DNA of 64,000 nt, from NCBI RefSeq assembly GCF_027257975.1, contig NZ_JANZKX010000002.1:744001-808000 (forward strand), written 5' to 3'. This DNA comes from Pelomonas sp. BJYL3 (GTDB taxonomy: Bacteria; Pseudomonadota; Gammaproteobacteria; Burkholderiales; Burkholderiaceae_C). A program made the position numbers and the translations under genes. Positions 9,240-20,364 of the stretch are shown one piece after another. Position 1 is the stretch's first letter; every line of letters starts with the position of its first letter. The notes beneath the pieces are model-generated. The model was not told where the DNA came from, did not search any database, and saw only the letters and a list, made by a program, of their open reading frames with translations.

Positions 9240-9779
9240 TCAGCCCTGGGCCGCGGCCGGGGCGGCCGGGCCGGCGGGTGTGGCTTGAGCCGCGCGGGCC
9301 AGCTTGGCGCGCAGCTGCAGCAGCTCCTCACGCACCAGGGCCTTGAGCGGGTCGGAGGCGGCGCTGGGGAACTGCTTGCGGTCCACGGGCAGGCGCAGGC
9401 GCACCACCCAGAGTCCGGGCGGCAGCAAGCCCGCGGCGTCAGCGAAGACGGCGCGGATCTGGCGTTTGATCAGGGATCGGGTCACCGCACGGCGCGCGTG
9501 CCGCTTGGGCACGACGCAGCCCAGCCACTGCCCGTCAGGGACGGCCACGGGGGCCGTCGCTTCGGGCTTCACCCCCTCGGCAGATGCCGATTCGTCCACA
9601 GGACTGTGGGCAAGTGGTGGGTGGCCTGTTGATAACTCGGATTTCACTGTGGAAAAACCGGGTCCGGGCAGGCTGGGAGCGGCCATGAGGTGATGCACAG
9701 CAAAATGCTTGCTGCGGGCGCGGCTGGGCTGACCCAGCACGCGCTCAAAGTCGGCCGATCGTTCGATGCGGCCGATCAT
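9240..9779 (-). CDS. rnpA: Ribonuclease P protein component RnpA with an extended internal loop
   Basis: 179 residues, longer than the usual ~120-150. The RNA-binding signature RRAVTRSLIKRQIR (residues ~95-108) and VVPKRHARRAV are intact. An insert of about 45 residues (roughly 33-80, LPGPGFSTVKSELSTGHPPL and beyond) replaces a short loop, and there is an Ala-rich tail. The DNA encoding that insert carries several DnaA-box-like nonamers (see separate entry). RnpA binds RNase P RNA for tRNA 5' maturation. The gene lies 18 bases downstream of rpmH. Confidence 0.95.
   Translation of the reverse strand: MIGRIERSADFERVLGQPSRARSKHFAVHHLMAAPSLPGPGFSTVKSELSTGHPPLAHSPVDESASAEGVKPEATAPVAVPDGQWLGCVVPKRHARRAVTRSLIKRQIRAVFADAAGLLPPGLWVVRLRLPVDRKQFPSAASDPLKALVREELLQLRAKLARAAQATPAGPAAPAAAQG
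9592..9657. promoter_or_regulatory. Cluster of DnaA-box-like nonamers inside rnpA
   Basis: Within 66 bases there are TCGTCCACA (9592-9600), TGTGGGCAA (9605-9613), TGTTGATAA (9627-9635) and TGTGGAAAA (9649-9657). Each differs from the TGTGGATAA / TTATCCACA consensus at one or two positions. They fall in the part of rnpA that encodes the extra loop, suggesting the origin extends into the gene. Confidence 0.5.
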
Positions 9780-9797
9780 GGTCTTGATACGGCTCGC

Positions 9798-9932
9798 TTA
9801 GACGGCCAGGCGCTTGCGGCCCTTGGCGCGACGGGCGCGGATCACGGCGCGGCCACCGCGGGTCTTCATGCGGACGAGGAAGCCGTGGGTGCGGGCGCGG
9901 CGGGTCTTGGAGCCTTGGTAGGTGCGTTTCAT
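9798..9932 (-). CDS. rpmH: 50S ribosomal protein L34
   Basis: 44 residues starting [20 protein letters not shown] and ending KGRKRLAV, the unmistakable bL34 sequence. The ATG at 9932 is preceded by a purine-rich stretch (GGTTTTCCAAC region). It heads the rpmH-rnpA-yidD-yidC operon and is divergent from dnaA. Confidence 0.99.
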   Translation of the reverse strand: MKRTYQGSKTRRARTHGFLVRMKTRGGRAVIRARRAKGRKRLAV

Positions 9933-10408
9933 GTTGGAAAACCTCTGTGGACGTCTGTGGACGCGATAGCTGATGGGCCGATCAAAGATGCGGGAGCATC
10001 TCGGAACTGCAAGCCGCCACCTCCGTAAAGGTGTCTGCCTGCCGCACCGCTGATGTGCGCCGCGCCGGGGCGCCGCTGCTGCGTGCGCCCACATCAGGTT
10101 CCTGCTCGGTCTGCCGTCCTGGCGTGAGGCCAGGGCGGTGTTCCGGGGCAGGGCCCCTTGTTGGCGCGGTGGACCTACCGCCAGGGGTTTGACCTCCCAA
10201 AGCAGGGAAAGCCACGCGCCCAAGCAAATACATCCGGCGTCCGGAAAAGCCCGCGATTACACCAAACTTCTGGCCGCCGGTCAACTTCCTCCGGGAGTGC
10301 CGGGCTGCCGTGCCGGGGTAAGGCGGGCACGAAAATTTCTGTGGATAACCTCGTCTTTTGGGGCCGTGGATCCGTACAATCCGGCCGCTCAAGAAGAAGT
10401 TTTCCACA
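9933..10408. other. Probable chromosomal replication origin region (rpmH-dnaA intergenic)
   Basis: This 476-base gap between rpmH and dnaA is the classical oriC position. It holds a perfect DnaA box TGTGGATAA at 10340-10348, a near box TTTTCCACA at 10400-10408 touching the dnaA start, and two tandem relaxed sites, TGTGGACGT (9946-9954) and TGTGGACGC (9956-9964). The more AT-rich stretch around 10215-10275 could be the unwinding element. The region also carries the divergent rpmH and dnaA promoters. Confidence 0.6.
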
Positions 10409-11893
10409 ATGAGCGCAGATCTCTGGCAACGCGGCTGTGAACGTCTGGCCGCCGAGCTGCCTGAACAACAATTCAATACCTGGATCCGTCCTCTCCCCCC
10501 GGCCGATGTGGCTGATGGCGGTGAGCAGGGCGTGACCGTGTCCCTGCGCGTGCCCAACCGCTTCAAGCTGGACTGGATCCGCAACCAGTACGCCGGGCGC
10601 ATCGAATCCATCCTCACCGAACTGGCCGGCCGCCCGGCGCGGCTGGAGCTGGCCGTGGCGCCGCGCGAGGCCATGCCGCGTGCGGCCACGGCCCTGCCGG
10701 CCAACCAGCCGGTGGCCGTGGGCCAGGTGCTGCACAACGGCCTGCGGCCGGTGCCCGTGAACCGCCCGGCGGCCGTGGAGCGGCCGGCGGTGAACGGCCT
10801 GGCTGCCGTGCAGCCGGCCATGGCGCAGGCGCCCGTGGCGGCCTCCGGCGCGACGCCCGCGCCGGGCAGCACGCGGCACCGCATCAACCCCGCGCTCACC
10901 TTCGACACCCTGGTCCCCGGCCGTGCCAACCAGATGGCCCGCACCGCGGCGCTGCACGTGGCCGGCGCGCCGGGGCAGATGTACAACCCGCTGTTCATCT
11001 ACGGCGGCGTGGGCCTGGGCAAGACCCACCTGATCCACGCCGTGGGCAATGCCCTGCTGAAGGACAAGCCGGACGCCCGCGTGCTCTACCTGCACGCCGA
11101 GCAGTTCATCTCCGACGTGGTGAAGAACTACCAGCGCAAGACCTTCGACGAGCTCAAGGCCAAGTACCACTCACTGGACCTGCTGCTGATCGATGACGTG
11201 CAGTTCTTCGCCGGCAAGGACCGCACGCAGGAGGAGTTCTTCAACGCCTTCGAGGCTCTGCTGGCCAAGCGCGCCCACATCATCATGACCTCGGACACCT
11301 ATCCGAAGGGCCTGGTGGACATCGACGAGCGCCTCACCAGCCGCTTCGACGCCGGCCTGACGGTGGCCATCGAGCCGCCCGAGCTGGAGATGCGCGTCGC
11401 CATCCTGATCAAGAAGGCCGAGGCGGAACAGGCGCCCATGCCGGAGGATGTCGCCTTCTTCATCGCCAAGAACGTGCGCGCCAATGTGCGCGAGCTCGAG
11501 GGCGCGCTGCGCAAGGTGCTGGCCTACAGCCGCTTCAGCCACAAGGAAATCAACATCCAGCTGGCCCGCGAGGCGCTCAAGGACCTGCTCTCCATCCAGA
11601 ATCGCCAGATCTCGGTCGAGAACATCCAGAAGACGGTGGCCGACTTCTACAAGATCAAGGTCGCCGACATGTACAGCAAGAAGCGCCCGGCCAGCATCGC
11701 CCGGCCGCGCCAGATTGCCATGTACCTGGCCAAGGAGCTGACCCAGAAGAGCCTGCCCGAGATCGGCGAGCTCTTCGGCGGCCGCGACCACACCACGGTG
11801 CTGCACGCCGTGCGCAAGATCGGCGGGGAGCGCCAGAAGAACACCGAGCTCAACCAGCAGCTGCACGTGCTGGAGCAGACGCTCAAAGGCTGA
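10409..11893 (+). CDS. dnaA: Chromosomal replication initiator protein DnaA
   Basis: 494 residues from the ATG at 10409. Domain I begins [20 protein letters not shown]; a long Pro/Ala/Val linker spans ~100-165; the AAA+ domain has Walker [11 protein letters not shown] (~residue 198) and Walker [10 protein letters not shown]; the C-terminal DnaA signature [13 protein letters not shown] binds DnaA boxes. The frame is open 17 codons further upstream, but that extension overlaps the DnaA-box region and has no homology, so the inner ATG fits better. Confidence 0.98.
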   Translation: MSADLWQRGCERLAAELPEQQFNTWIRPLPPADVADGGEQGVTVSLRVPNRFKLDWIRNQYAGRIESILTELAGRPARLELAVAPREAMPRAATALPANQPVAVGQVLHNGLRPVPVNRPAAVERPAVNGLAAVQPAMAQAPVAASGATPAPGSTRHRINPALTFDTLVPGRANQMARTAALHVAGAPGQMYNPLFIYGGVGLGKTHLIHAVGNALLKDKPDARVLYLHAEQFISDVVKNYQRKTFDELKAKYHSLDLLLIDDVQFFAGKDRTQEEFFNAFEALLAKRAHIIMTSDTYPKGLVDIDERLTSRFDAGLTVAIEPPELEMRVAILIKKAEAEQAPMPEDVAFFIAKNVRANVRELEGALRKVLAYSRFSHKEINIQLAREALKDLLSIQNRQISVENIQKTVADFYKIKVADMYSKKRPASIARPRQIAMYLAKELTQKSLPEIGELFGGRDHTTVLHAVRKIGGERQKNTELNQQLHVLEQTLKG

Positions 11894-12109
11894 TCCGGCG
11901 CGCTCAGGAGGCCCCGGCGGGGCTTCCGGCGGGTCTACCCACACCGACTAGGTCAAAACCCTGGCTCGCCGGCCCTGGGAAACCCCCATTCCTGGGTGAC
12001 AATGCGCGCTGTCTCACGCGCGCGCGTCTTGCTTGTGACTGGCCCCAGGGCGCCGGTCGGGCCGGGAAGGCGGGCGCGGGTCGCCCCGAACAAGTGGAGA
12101 GAGGTTCAC
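11894..12109 (+). other. dnaA-dnaN intergenic spacer
   Basis: 216 bases with no gene. No clear cluster of DnaA boxes is visible here, which favours the rpmH side as the origin. A strong purine-rich ribosome site (GGAGAGAGG) ends it, ahead of dnaN. Confidence 0.5.
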
Positions 12110-13234
12110 ATGATTGTGTTGAAAGCCAGCCAGGACAAGGTGCTGAGTGCCCTGCAGGCCGTGTCCGGCATCGTCGAGCGCCGCCACACCCTGCCCATCC
12201 TGGCCAATGTGCTGATCCGCAAGCAGGGTTCGCAGGTGGAGCTGACCACCAGCGACCTCGAGATCCAGGTCCGCACCACCGTCGAGTTCGACGGCGATGA
12301 AGGCAACTTCTCCAGCACCGTGGGCGCCCGCAAGCTGATCGACATCCTGCGCTCCATGCCCTCGGACCAGACGGTGAGCCTCTCCAGCAACGCCAGCAAG
12401 ATGACCCTGCAGGGCGGCAAGAGCCGTTTCACGCTGCAGACCCTGCCGGCCGACGACTTCCCCCTCGTGCAGGAAGCCGCCGACTTCGGCCCCGCCTTCA
12501 GCGTGCCGCAAAAGACGCTCAAGCACCTGATCAACCAGGTGCACTTCGCGATGGCGGTGCACGACATCCGCTACTACCTCAACGGCATCCTCTTCGTGGC
12601 CGAGGGCAAGAGCCTGACGCTCGTGGCCACCGACGGCCACCGCCTGGCCCTCGCGCAGGCCGAGCTGGAGACGGACATCCCCAAGCAGGAAGTCATCCTG
12701 CCCCGCAAGACCGTGCTGGAGCTGATGCGCCTGCTGAAGGACGGCGGCAAGGATGGCTCGGATGACCAGCCCATCGAGATGCGCTTCGCCGGCAACCAGG
12801 CCAAGTTCAGCTTCTCGGGCATGGAGTTCGTGACCAAGCTGGTTGAGGGCAAGTTCCCCGACTACAACCGCGTCATCCCCAAGAACCACAAGTTCCGCGT
12901 GACCCTGGGCCGCGCGCCCCTGCTGTCGTCCCTGCAGCGTGCCGCCATCCTGACCAGCGAGAAGTTCAAGGCCGTGCGCCTGTCCTTCGAGCCGGGCCTG
13001 CTGTCCATTGCCTCCAGCAATGCCGAGCAGGAAGAGGCCAAGGAAGAGATCGAGATCGACTACGGCGGCGACCTGATCGAGACCGGCTTCAACGTGACCT
13101 ACCTGATGGACGCGCTGCAGAACATGGGCCAGGACATGGTCTCCATCGACCTGAACGACAGCGCCTCCAGCGCCCTGATCACCATCCCCGAGCAGAGCGG
13201 CTTCAAGTACGTCGTGATGCCGATGCGAATCTGA
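12110..13234 (+). CDS. dnaN: DNA polymerase III sliding clamp, beta subunit
   Basis: 374 residues beginning MIVLKASQDKVLSALQAVSG, the standard start after GGAGAGAGG; a longer in-frame extension upstream is not conserved. Clamp landmarks: RRHTLPILANVLI, HDIRYYLNGILF, ATDGHRLA, and the C-terminal YVVMPMRI. DnaN encircles DNA and tethers Pol III. It sits in the canonical dnaA-dnaN-gyrB order. Confidence 0.98.
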   Translation: MIVLKASQDKVLSALQAVSGIVERRHTLPILANVLIRKQGSQVELTTSDLEIQVRTTVEFDGDEGNFSSTVGARKLIDILRSMPSDQTVSLSSNASKMTLQGGKSRFTLQTLPADDFPLVQEAADFGPAFSVPQKTLKHLINQVHFAMAVHDIRYYLNGILFVAEGKSLTLVATDGHRLALAQAELETDIPKQEVILPRKTVLELMRLLKDGGKDGSDDQPIEMRFAGNQAKFSFSGMEFVTKLVEGKFPDYNRVIPKNHKFRVTLGRAPLLSSLQRAAILTSEKFKAVRLSFEPGLLSIASSNAEQEEAKEEIEIDYGGDLIETGFNVTYLMDALQNMGQDMVSIDLNDSASSALITIPEQSGFKYVVMPMRI

Positions 13235-13251
13235 TCGAGATCCAGAAATGA

Positions 13252-15891
<2,640 letters not shown>

Positions 15892-15931
15892 TGCCTTTGA
15901 ATGCCTCGCTTTGGTGAGGCAATGGAATGAG

Positions 15932-15957
15932 AAACGCCCGGCCGGTCCGGGCGTTTT
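15932..15957 (+). terminator. Intrinsic terminator after gyrB
   Basis: Ten-bp stem AAACGCCCGG / CCGGGCGTTT with loop CCGGT (15942-15946) and a TTTT run at 15954-15957, 41 bases past the gyrB stop. The A-rich 5' arm would make it partly bidirectional, helping insulate gyrB from the converging cassette. Confidence 0.88.
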
Positions 15958-16195
15958 GCATGGCCGAGGAGATCCAAGGCCTGTGACGGATTTCGCAGTG
16001 CAACGAACGCTCCACGGGGGGGGGGCGGTTGGCTGCTTTGCAGCGGGTGCTGTCCTACGTCAGGCTGAGTTCGACTCCTGGATGCGGTCGTTCAACGTCG
16101 GCTCTCATGCCGCACCTTTCGATCGACGCCCGCAACGGCTTGTTGGCGTCTCGGCGCGGACTAGCAGCAGTAACTTAGCATGTGGCAATCGACCT
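15958..16195. other. Boundary region between gyrB and the reverse transcriptase cassette
   Basis: No credible gene. It includes a run of nine G (16018-16026 area) and the element GCGGTCGTTCAACGTCGGCT at 16084, which has a looser match in the same orientation at 21756 beyond the cassette. GC content falls through this stretch, consistent with an insertion edge. Confidence 0.35.
16084..16112 (+). repeat. Left copy of an imperfect direct repeat bracketing the RT cassette
   Basis: Begins GCGGTCGTT and continues CAACGTCGGCTCTCA. The partner at 21756-21785 begins with the same nine bases and continues GTCGAACTTCCGCTTTCA. Nine bases are identical, the rest only similar. Could be a remnant of an insertion boundary or a common intergenic repeat. 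Confidence 0.3.
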
Positions 16196-17143
16196 TCACT
16201 CCGCAGTGAATAGCCGCATCGTAACTGGCGACGGTCCTTCCGGGGATGCAGACGTGGGAGCGATGCTAGCCATGAAGCCTGGCGGCAAGTGCTTGTACGT
16301 GGCCTTTGGCTTGGTATCAGAACCATGAATGGCTGCATCTAGATCGCGTACGGGAAGCGAAACGCATTGAGCGGTGAATAGCTGTCCTCCATCGACTGAA
16401 TATCCAATACGCTTGAATGCATCGTAGTACGGGGTGACTACCAGCGAGCCACCGAAATATCCGGTATTGCAAACCACCACGTTGCAGAAGATCGTCCTCG
16501 ATAGAGAAACGGCTAACGACTCAAAGAGCTTAACGTCCCGGTTATAGGCAATGACAAACAAATGGTGAACTCGGCCGCGATAGAGGAGGGCGCGTTCAAT
16601 ATCCATGAAGTCATAGCAAATGCTGACCCCGATACGCCCATAGGGCCCTGCATCGAAGACGTAGACGTTGGGATCGGCATCGAAAGTCCAAGGCGGTATG
16701 TACTTCGCGAGGTCAGACGCTTCGGCCGGTGCAGGGTCCCGTTTGCCGAACCAAACTCTGGCGGCATTGCGTGAAGGTATGCGTTTCCAAAAGTTCCTGG
16801 GTACGATGACAAGTCCTTCGTTCTTCGCTGATTTCTTCACATGGTCTAGACGGTAGTCGACCCCAACTATCGCTATTGCATTCATGGAACAGACTAGTTG
16901 CTCGAAGTCGTCCAATCGCGTTCTAGGAAGTGCCAGCTCCGGCAGAAGAACGATGCGAGGCTGATCGTCGTGATCGGCCAATGCCCTCATCGCTCTTCGA
17001 ATCTCGTGCCACGCGCGATTGTCCTCGCCTGCCGCAATTTTTGGCTCACCACTAGCGGCACTCCATGCAAGCTTTGAGTTCAATGTCGTCTGAATTACGC
17101 CGAGGGTAAGCGAATCAACCAGTGTTGGATTATCTTGGGTCAT
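16196..17143 (-). CDS. Nitrilase-superfamily (carbon-nitrogen hydrolase) protein, third gene of the RT cassette
   Basis: 315 residues. The nitrilase triad is visible: Glu69 in IVLLPELALP, Lys134 in WFGKRDPAP and Cys176 in GVSICYDFMD. The family usually hydrolyses or transfers C-N bonds. The ATG overlaps the reverse transcriptase stop by four bases (ATGA), so the two are translated together. In UG1/DRT1 defence reverse transcriptases a nitrilase domain is fused to the RT; here it is a separate protein (my comparison, from memory of that family). Base composition is lower in GC than the flanks. Substrate unknown. A free-standing metabolic amidase is the alternative but the overlap argues against it. 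Confidence 0.88.
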   Translation of the reverse strand: MTQDNPTLVDSLTLGVIQTTLNSKLAWSAASGEPKIAAGEDNRAWHEIRRAMRALADHDDQPRIVLLPELALPRTRLDDFEQLVCSMNAIAIVGVDYRLDHVKKSAKNEGLVIVPRNFWKRIPSRNAARVWFGKRDPAPAEASDLAKYIPPWTFDADPNVYVFDAGPYGRIGVSICYDFMDIERALLYRGRVHHLFVIAYNRDVKLFESLAVSLSRTIFCNVVVCNTGYFGGSLVVTPYYDAFKRIGYSVDGGQLFTAQCVSLPVRDLDAAIHGSDTKPKATYKHLPPGFMASIAPTSASPEGPSPVTMRLFTAE

Positions 17144-20100
17144 GCTGGGCCCATTTCAAAGTAGCGCTTCCAATCAGCATCGGTGAGATGCATTAGATTG
17201 ACTGGCGTGACCTGCCGAGACTGGTGATTGAAGGTTGATATCTGATTTTCTTCAAGTTCGTTTTGGGCGATCGAGATGATGCGCGCCAAATCAGCAGCGT
17301 CAATAAGGCTGACTGGATCGTGCATAGTGTCATCGTCGAAGTCGGCGCTCCATGCTGGGTGCAGGCCGGCGAATACGTTCTCGGTTGCACGAGGCTGGAG
17401 ACACGCCTCGAGAATTCCAAGAGTTGCTGATGAGTAGGTGATTTCATTCCGCAGGAGTTGCGGAAGATGCCTGAGCATGCTCTCGTGCCCTATCCCGTTC
17501 CATTGGGCTGGCAGGAGGAAGGAGCGTGAAAGCAGGGCAAATAGGCAAAGGCCCAGACCACGAATTGGATTCTGCGCAGCCCCTATGGCGCTCACGACCA
17601 GCGGGGCATATCGCCTGTCATAGATCTGACGCCGTTGTGGCACTTGCCGTAGAACTCCACCGTCAGGCTCGCGCATCTTTTGTTTCCACTCTTGCCAAGA
17701 GACTGCCGGAGTATCGATGAGATGGCTCGGCAGAGCGAAGTTGAGTGGATGTGCACAGCTGACGCGTATATCAGGGTTCTTGCGCGATGCACGTTTAAGA
17801 TAGCCTTGGTCTAGCGTCTCGGCGGTAGTCGATAGCAGCATCGCCGCTTGTCTAACGATCTCCAGGCACGTCCATTCGCCGAGCCGCCATTGCTTTGTGA
17901 TTCCGGGGTCATGACTAGCCCAAATCCTTGTCGCCCAGACTGGCAAAGGCAGCAGTTTCGCTGTCTCAGATCCATCTAATGCTTTCTGGACACGAGACGC
18001 TGCCGGTGACAACGCACATACGCGCTGGACCTCCGGCCGATCGAAGCGCCCCATCAAGGCGTCAAGCCACCAGCCTTCTTGATTCGCTTGCTTTGGCCTA
18101 GCTGATGACGCGATCCGCGCTAGAGGCGCCATCGGCGCATCCGCAGGAAAAAAGGTCCATAGATCATCGGACTCGGGTAAGCCATTGACGAGCGTTCCCA
18201 GGTGAAGAATCAGATCAGACGCTCGACGAATAGGCTTACGGAGGTCGAACTTGCATCCCCACCAGGCTAGCGCAACGCGCTGATCTGGTGTCACATCATC
18301 GTTACTTAGCAACGCGCGACCCTTGTCGACAAATGAACGACTCAGCCCTTGCCCCAAGAGTCGCAATGAGCCCGGAGATCGTTCTAACAATAGGGTGGCG
18401 CAGTACACGCCGACGAAGAACTGATTCAGGCTTTTCTGTACAAACCATCGGTCTGCTGCCGGAACACCTCGATTGGTGAGCCTTGCAATATCTCGCAGAG
18501 ATCGCAGCGCGGCGGCTCGTCGCCAGCCTGCAGCATTGGTGTCAATAAGCAACTGTGCAGCCCGAACGGTCTCTGCAGCGAGGACTGCGTAGGAGTTGCC
18601 GAGTATGTAGCTTGCCGCCAGTCGATTGACCGGGTCGCGCGCATAGCGATCAATGTCATCGAAGAGAAGTTCTAATCCCGTGGCGCCAAGGCGGCGCGCA
18701 ATCGTCAGCGCATGAGTCCACAGGCGGACGCGATCAGGCCGTTCGTGCAGGACTCTTCGGACCAAGCCAAATACTCTGTCGGCGATGCCGGCAAGTCGGG
18801 CGTGAATCTCGGCGTCGTTGATCCCAGTAAGACTCGCGTTTGCATCGAGTGTAGAGTCTTGGCCATTGCGGCCCTTAGCTTGACTTCCGGTCAGGCGGCT
18901 TTGCTGAGCACTACCGTTTCGAATACTGAGGGTTTCCGGTGCCGCGAGCCTAGCTTCGGCGATACGGGCAAGGCGAGTCGCCGCGAATGCCAGACGCGTG
19001 CGCCCCGGCATCTCAGATTCAGGAACCTCTACGAGCAATAGATGCTCCAACTGTTGGGACAGAATTGAGAGCTCGTTATCTTCGAGCACCGTGAAATCTG
19101 TTCTGCCAATTGCCGAAACAAGGGCAATCGTCTTCGTCATCAATGGCGTTGGAAATTCGGAATCTAGGCGGCACTCGTCCAGGGCCCGATTCCACTGATC
19201 CGACCCGGCAACGCGGTTGCTTGCATCGCTTGTTCCTAGCAGCTCACCTAAAGCTTTCGGTTCTGTTTTGGCCGGGTTGATGCTGGCGCCAGAGCCCATC
19301 CTTTCGATCACGTCCTTGTAGTGGTCGATCCAATTCACTAATTCCTCAAACGTCTTGGCCAATATCACATGGTCATCGACATAGCGAAAATGCGCGACGC
19401 GTCCCCTTGGAAGCGATTTCTGTACTTCTTGGTCAACCTGCAAGAGCGCTGCATTTGCGAGGAACCCTGACACCATGAGCCCAGTGGGAATTCTGCGGAA
19501 GGTCTTCCTTGACTCGGCAAGCTCTATGTGCCTTAGGTCAGTATCTGTCCAACCCTCAAGGTCCAATGGAAGCAGCGTGAGTGTTTTCAACAGCCTTTGA
19601 ACATCAGGGCGCAGTTCGACCGGGACGGACTGAGAGATTGCGTCAACGCAAGCTGCGAGGGGAATGGACGGATAGAACTTCTCCAAATCAACTGAAGCCC
19701 AGTAGACATCGCTCCTGTTTGCGTCAGTTGCCAAGGATGTCCAATAATCAGCGAAAACGAATGGACATCTATCGGCCTTGTGCATGCGATGTTGAAGGTC
19801 AAGCTCTTCGCGCTCATCCTCGTCGAGGTTGTCAACCTTTTCATGACCGTGCGCCGCAGCAGAAACCGCTAACGCAACGTGCCGCCTAAACAGTGGCCAG
19901 GCCTGCTGAAACGGGCGGTAGATTCGGCCGGATGAGTGTCTGTATGGGCCGACCTTCCTAATCTTGTTATTGTGAATGTCTTCTTCAATCCATGCAGACC
20001 GGAACAGTCGGTTACCATAGCTCCAAACAGGCATCTGCGCATCGACGTAGGGCCCAAGGACATTCACGACCGCCACCCAGGCGACTTGATCTCTAACCGC

Positions 20101-20364
20101 AAAGTGGAAGTACTGTCTAACTCTGGGGTTCCCATCTCCATCAGGGTTTTTTGGAAACGCCATGGGCCGAATCGGCGACATTCGGAATTTTCCAGTGCGT
20201 AGATCATCGCAAAGGCTCTGAAGCTCACGACCCAAATGAACTTCAAAAGAGGCAAGGTCCGCCTCGTCGATCCAGATGTCGCCAGGGACAGATGCTCTCT
20301 TCACTTTCTCCCAGGCCCAACGTATGTTCAGTTGATCGCATACCTGACTCAAGAAGCTACGCAT
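17140..20364 (-). CDS. UG/DRT-like reverse transcriptase with long alpha-helical C-terminal region
   Basis: 1074 residues. RT palm motifs are in order: motif A SVDLEKFYPSI (Asp226), a motif-B-like RIPTGLMVSGFLANAAL (~291-307), and motif C FRYVDDHVIL (328-331 YVDD), then a SINPAKTE segment. N-terminal to this lies RPMAFPKNPDGDGNPRVRQY, resembling the RT fingers. About 700 residues follow with no known enzyme domain, rich in helix and Leu/Arg repeats, as in the helical-repeat C-terminus of Abi/UG reverse transcriptases. There is no group II intron maturase or retron msr/msd signature. It overlaps the primase stop by eight bases and the nitrilase start by four. An abortive-infection or phage-defence role is inferred from family and operon, not shown. 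Confidence 0.9.
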   Translation of the reverse strand: MRSFLSQVCDQLNIRWAWEKVKRASVPGDIWIDEADLASFEVHLGRELQSLCDDLRTGKFRMSPIRPMAFPKNPDGDGNPRVRQYFHFAVRDQVAWVAVVNVLGPYVDAQMPVWSYGNRLFRSAWIEEDIHNNKIRKVGPYRHSSGRIYRPFQQAWPLFRRHVALAVSAAAHGHEKVDNLDEDEREELDLQHRMHKADRCPFVFADYWTSLATDANRSDVYWASVDLEKFYPSIPLAACVDAISQSVPVELRPDVQRLLKTLTLLPLDLEGWTDTDLRHIELAESRKTFRRIPTGLMVSGFLANAALLQVDQEVQKSLPRGRVAHFRYVDDHVILAKTFEELVNWIDHYKDVIERMGSGASINPAKTEPKALGELLGTSDASNRVAGSDQWNRALDECRLDSEFPTPLMTKTIALVSAIGRTDFTVLEDNELSILSQQLEHLLLVEVPESEMPGRTRLAFAATRLARIAEARLAAPETLSIRNGSAQQSRLTGSQAKGRNGQDSTLDANASLTGINDAEIHARLAGIADRVFGLVRRVLHERPDRVRLWTHALTIARRLGATGLELLFDDIDRYARDPVNRLAASYILGNSYAVLAAETVRAAQLLIDTNAAGWRRAAALRSLRDIARLTNRGVPAADRWFVQKSLNQFFVGVYCATLLLERSPGSLRLLGQGLSRSFVDKGRALLSNDDVTPDQRVALAWWGCKFDLRKPIRRASDLILHLGTLVNGLPESDDLWTFFPADAPMAPLARIASSARPKQANQEGWWLDALMGRFDRPEVQRVCALSPAASRVQKALDGSETAKLLPLPVWATRIWASHDPGITKQWRLGEWTCLEIVRQAAMLLSTTAETLDQGYLKRASRKNPDIRVSCAHPLNFALPSHLIDTPAVSWQEWKQKMREPDGGVLRQVPQRRQIYDRRYAPLVVSAIGAAQNPIRGLGLCLFALLSRSFLLPAQWNGIGHESMLRHLPQLLRNEITYSSATLGILEACLQPRATENVFAGLHPAWSADFDDDTMHDPVSLIDAADLARIISIAQNELEENQISTFNHQSRQVTPVNLMHLTDADWKRYFEMGPA

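Noticed and set aside
11894-12109. Origin in the dnaA-dnaN gap
   Set aside because: No cluster of DnaA-like nonamers there, in contrast to the rpmH-dnaA side.
17140-20364. Group II intron or retron reverse transcriptase
   Set aside because: No maturase/endonuclease domain, no intron RNA ends or msr/msd-like structured region next to it; protein is far too long and flanked by overlapping primase and nitrilase genes.
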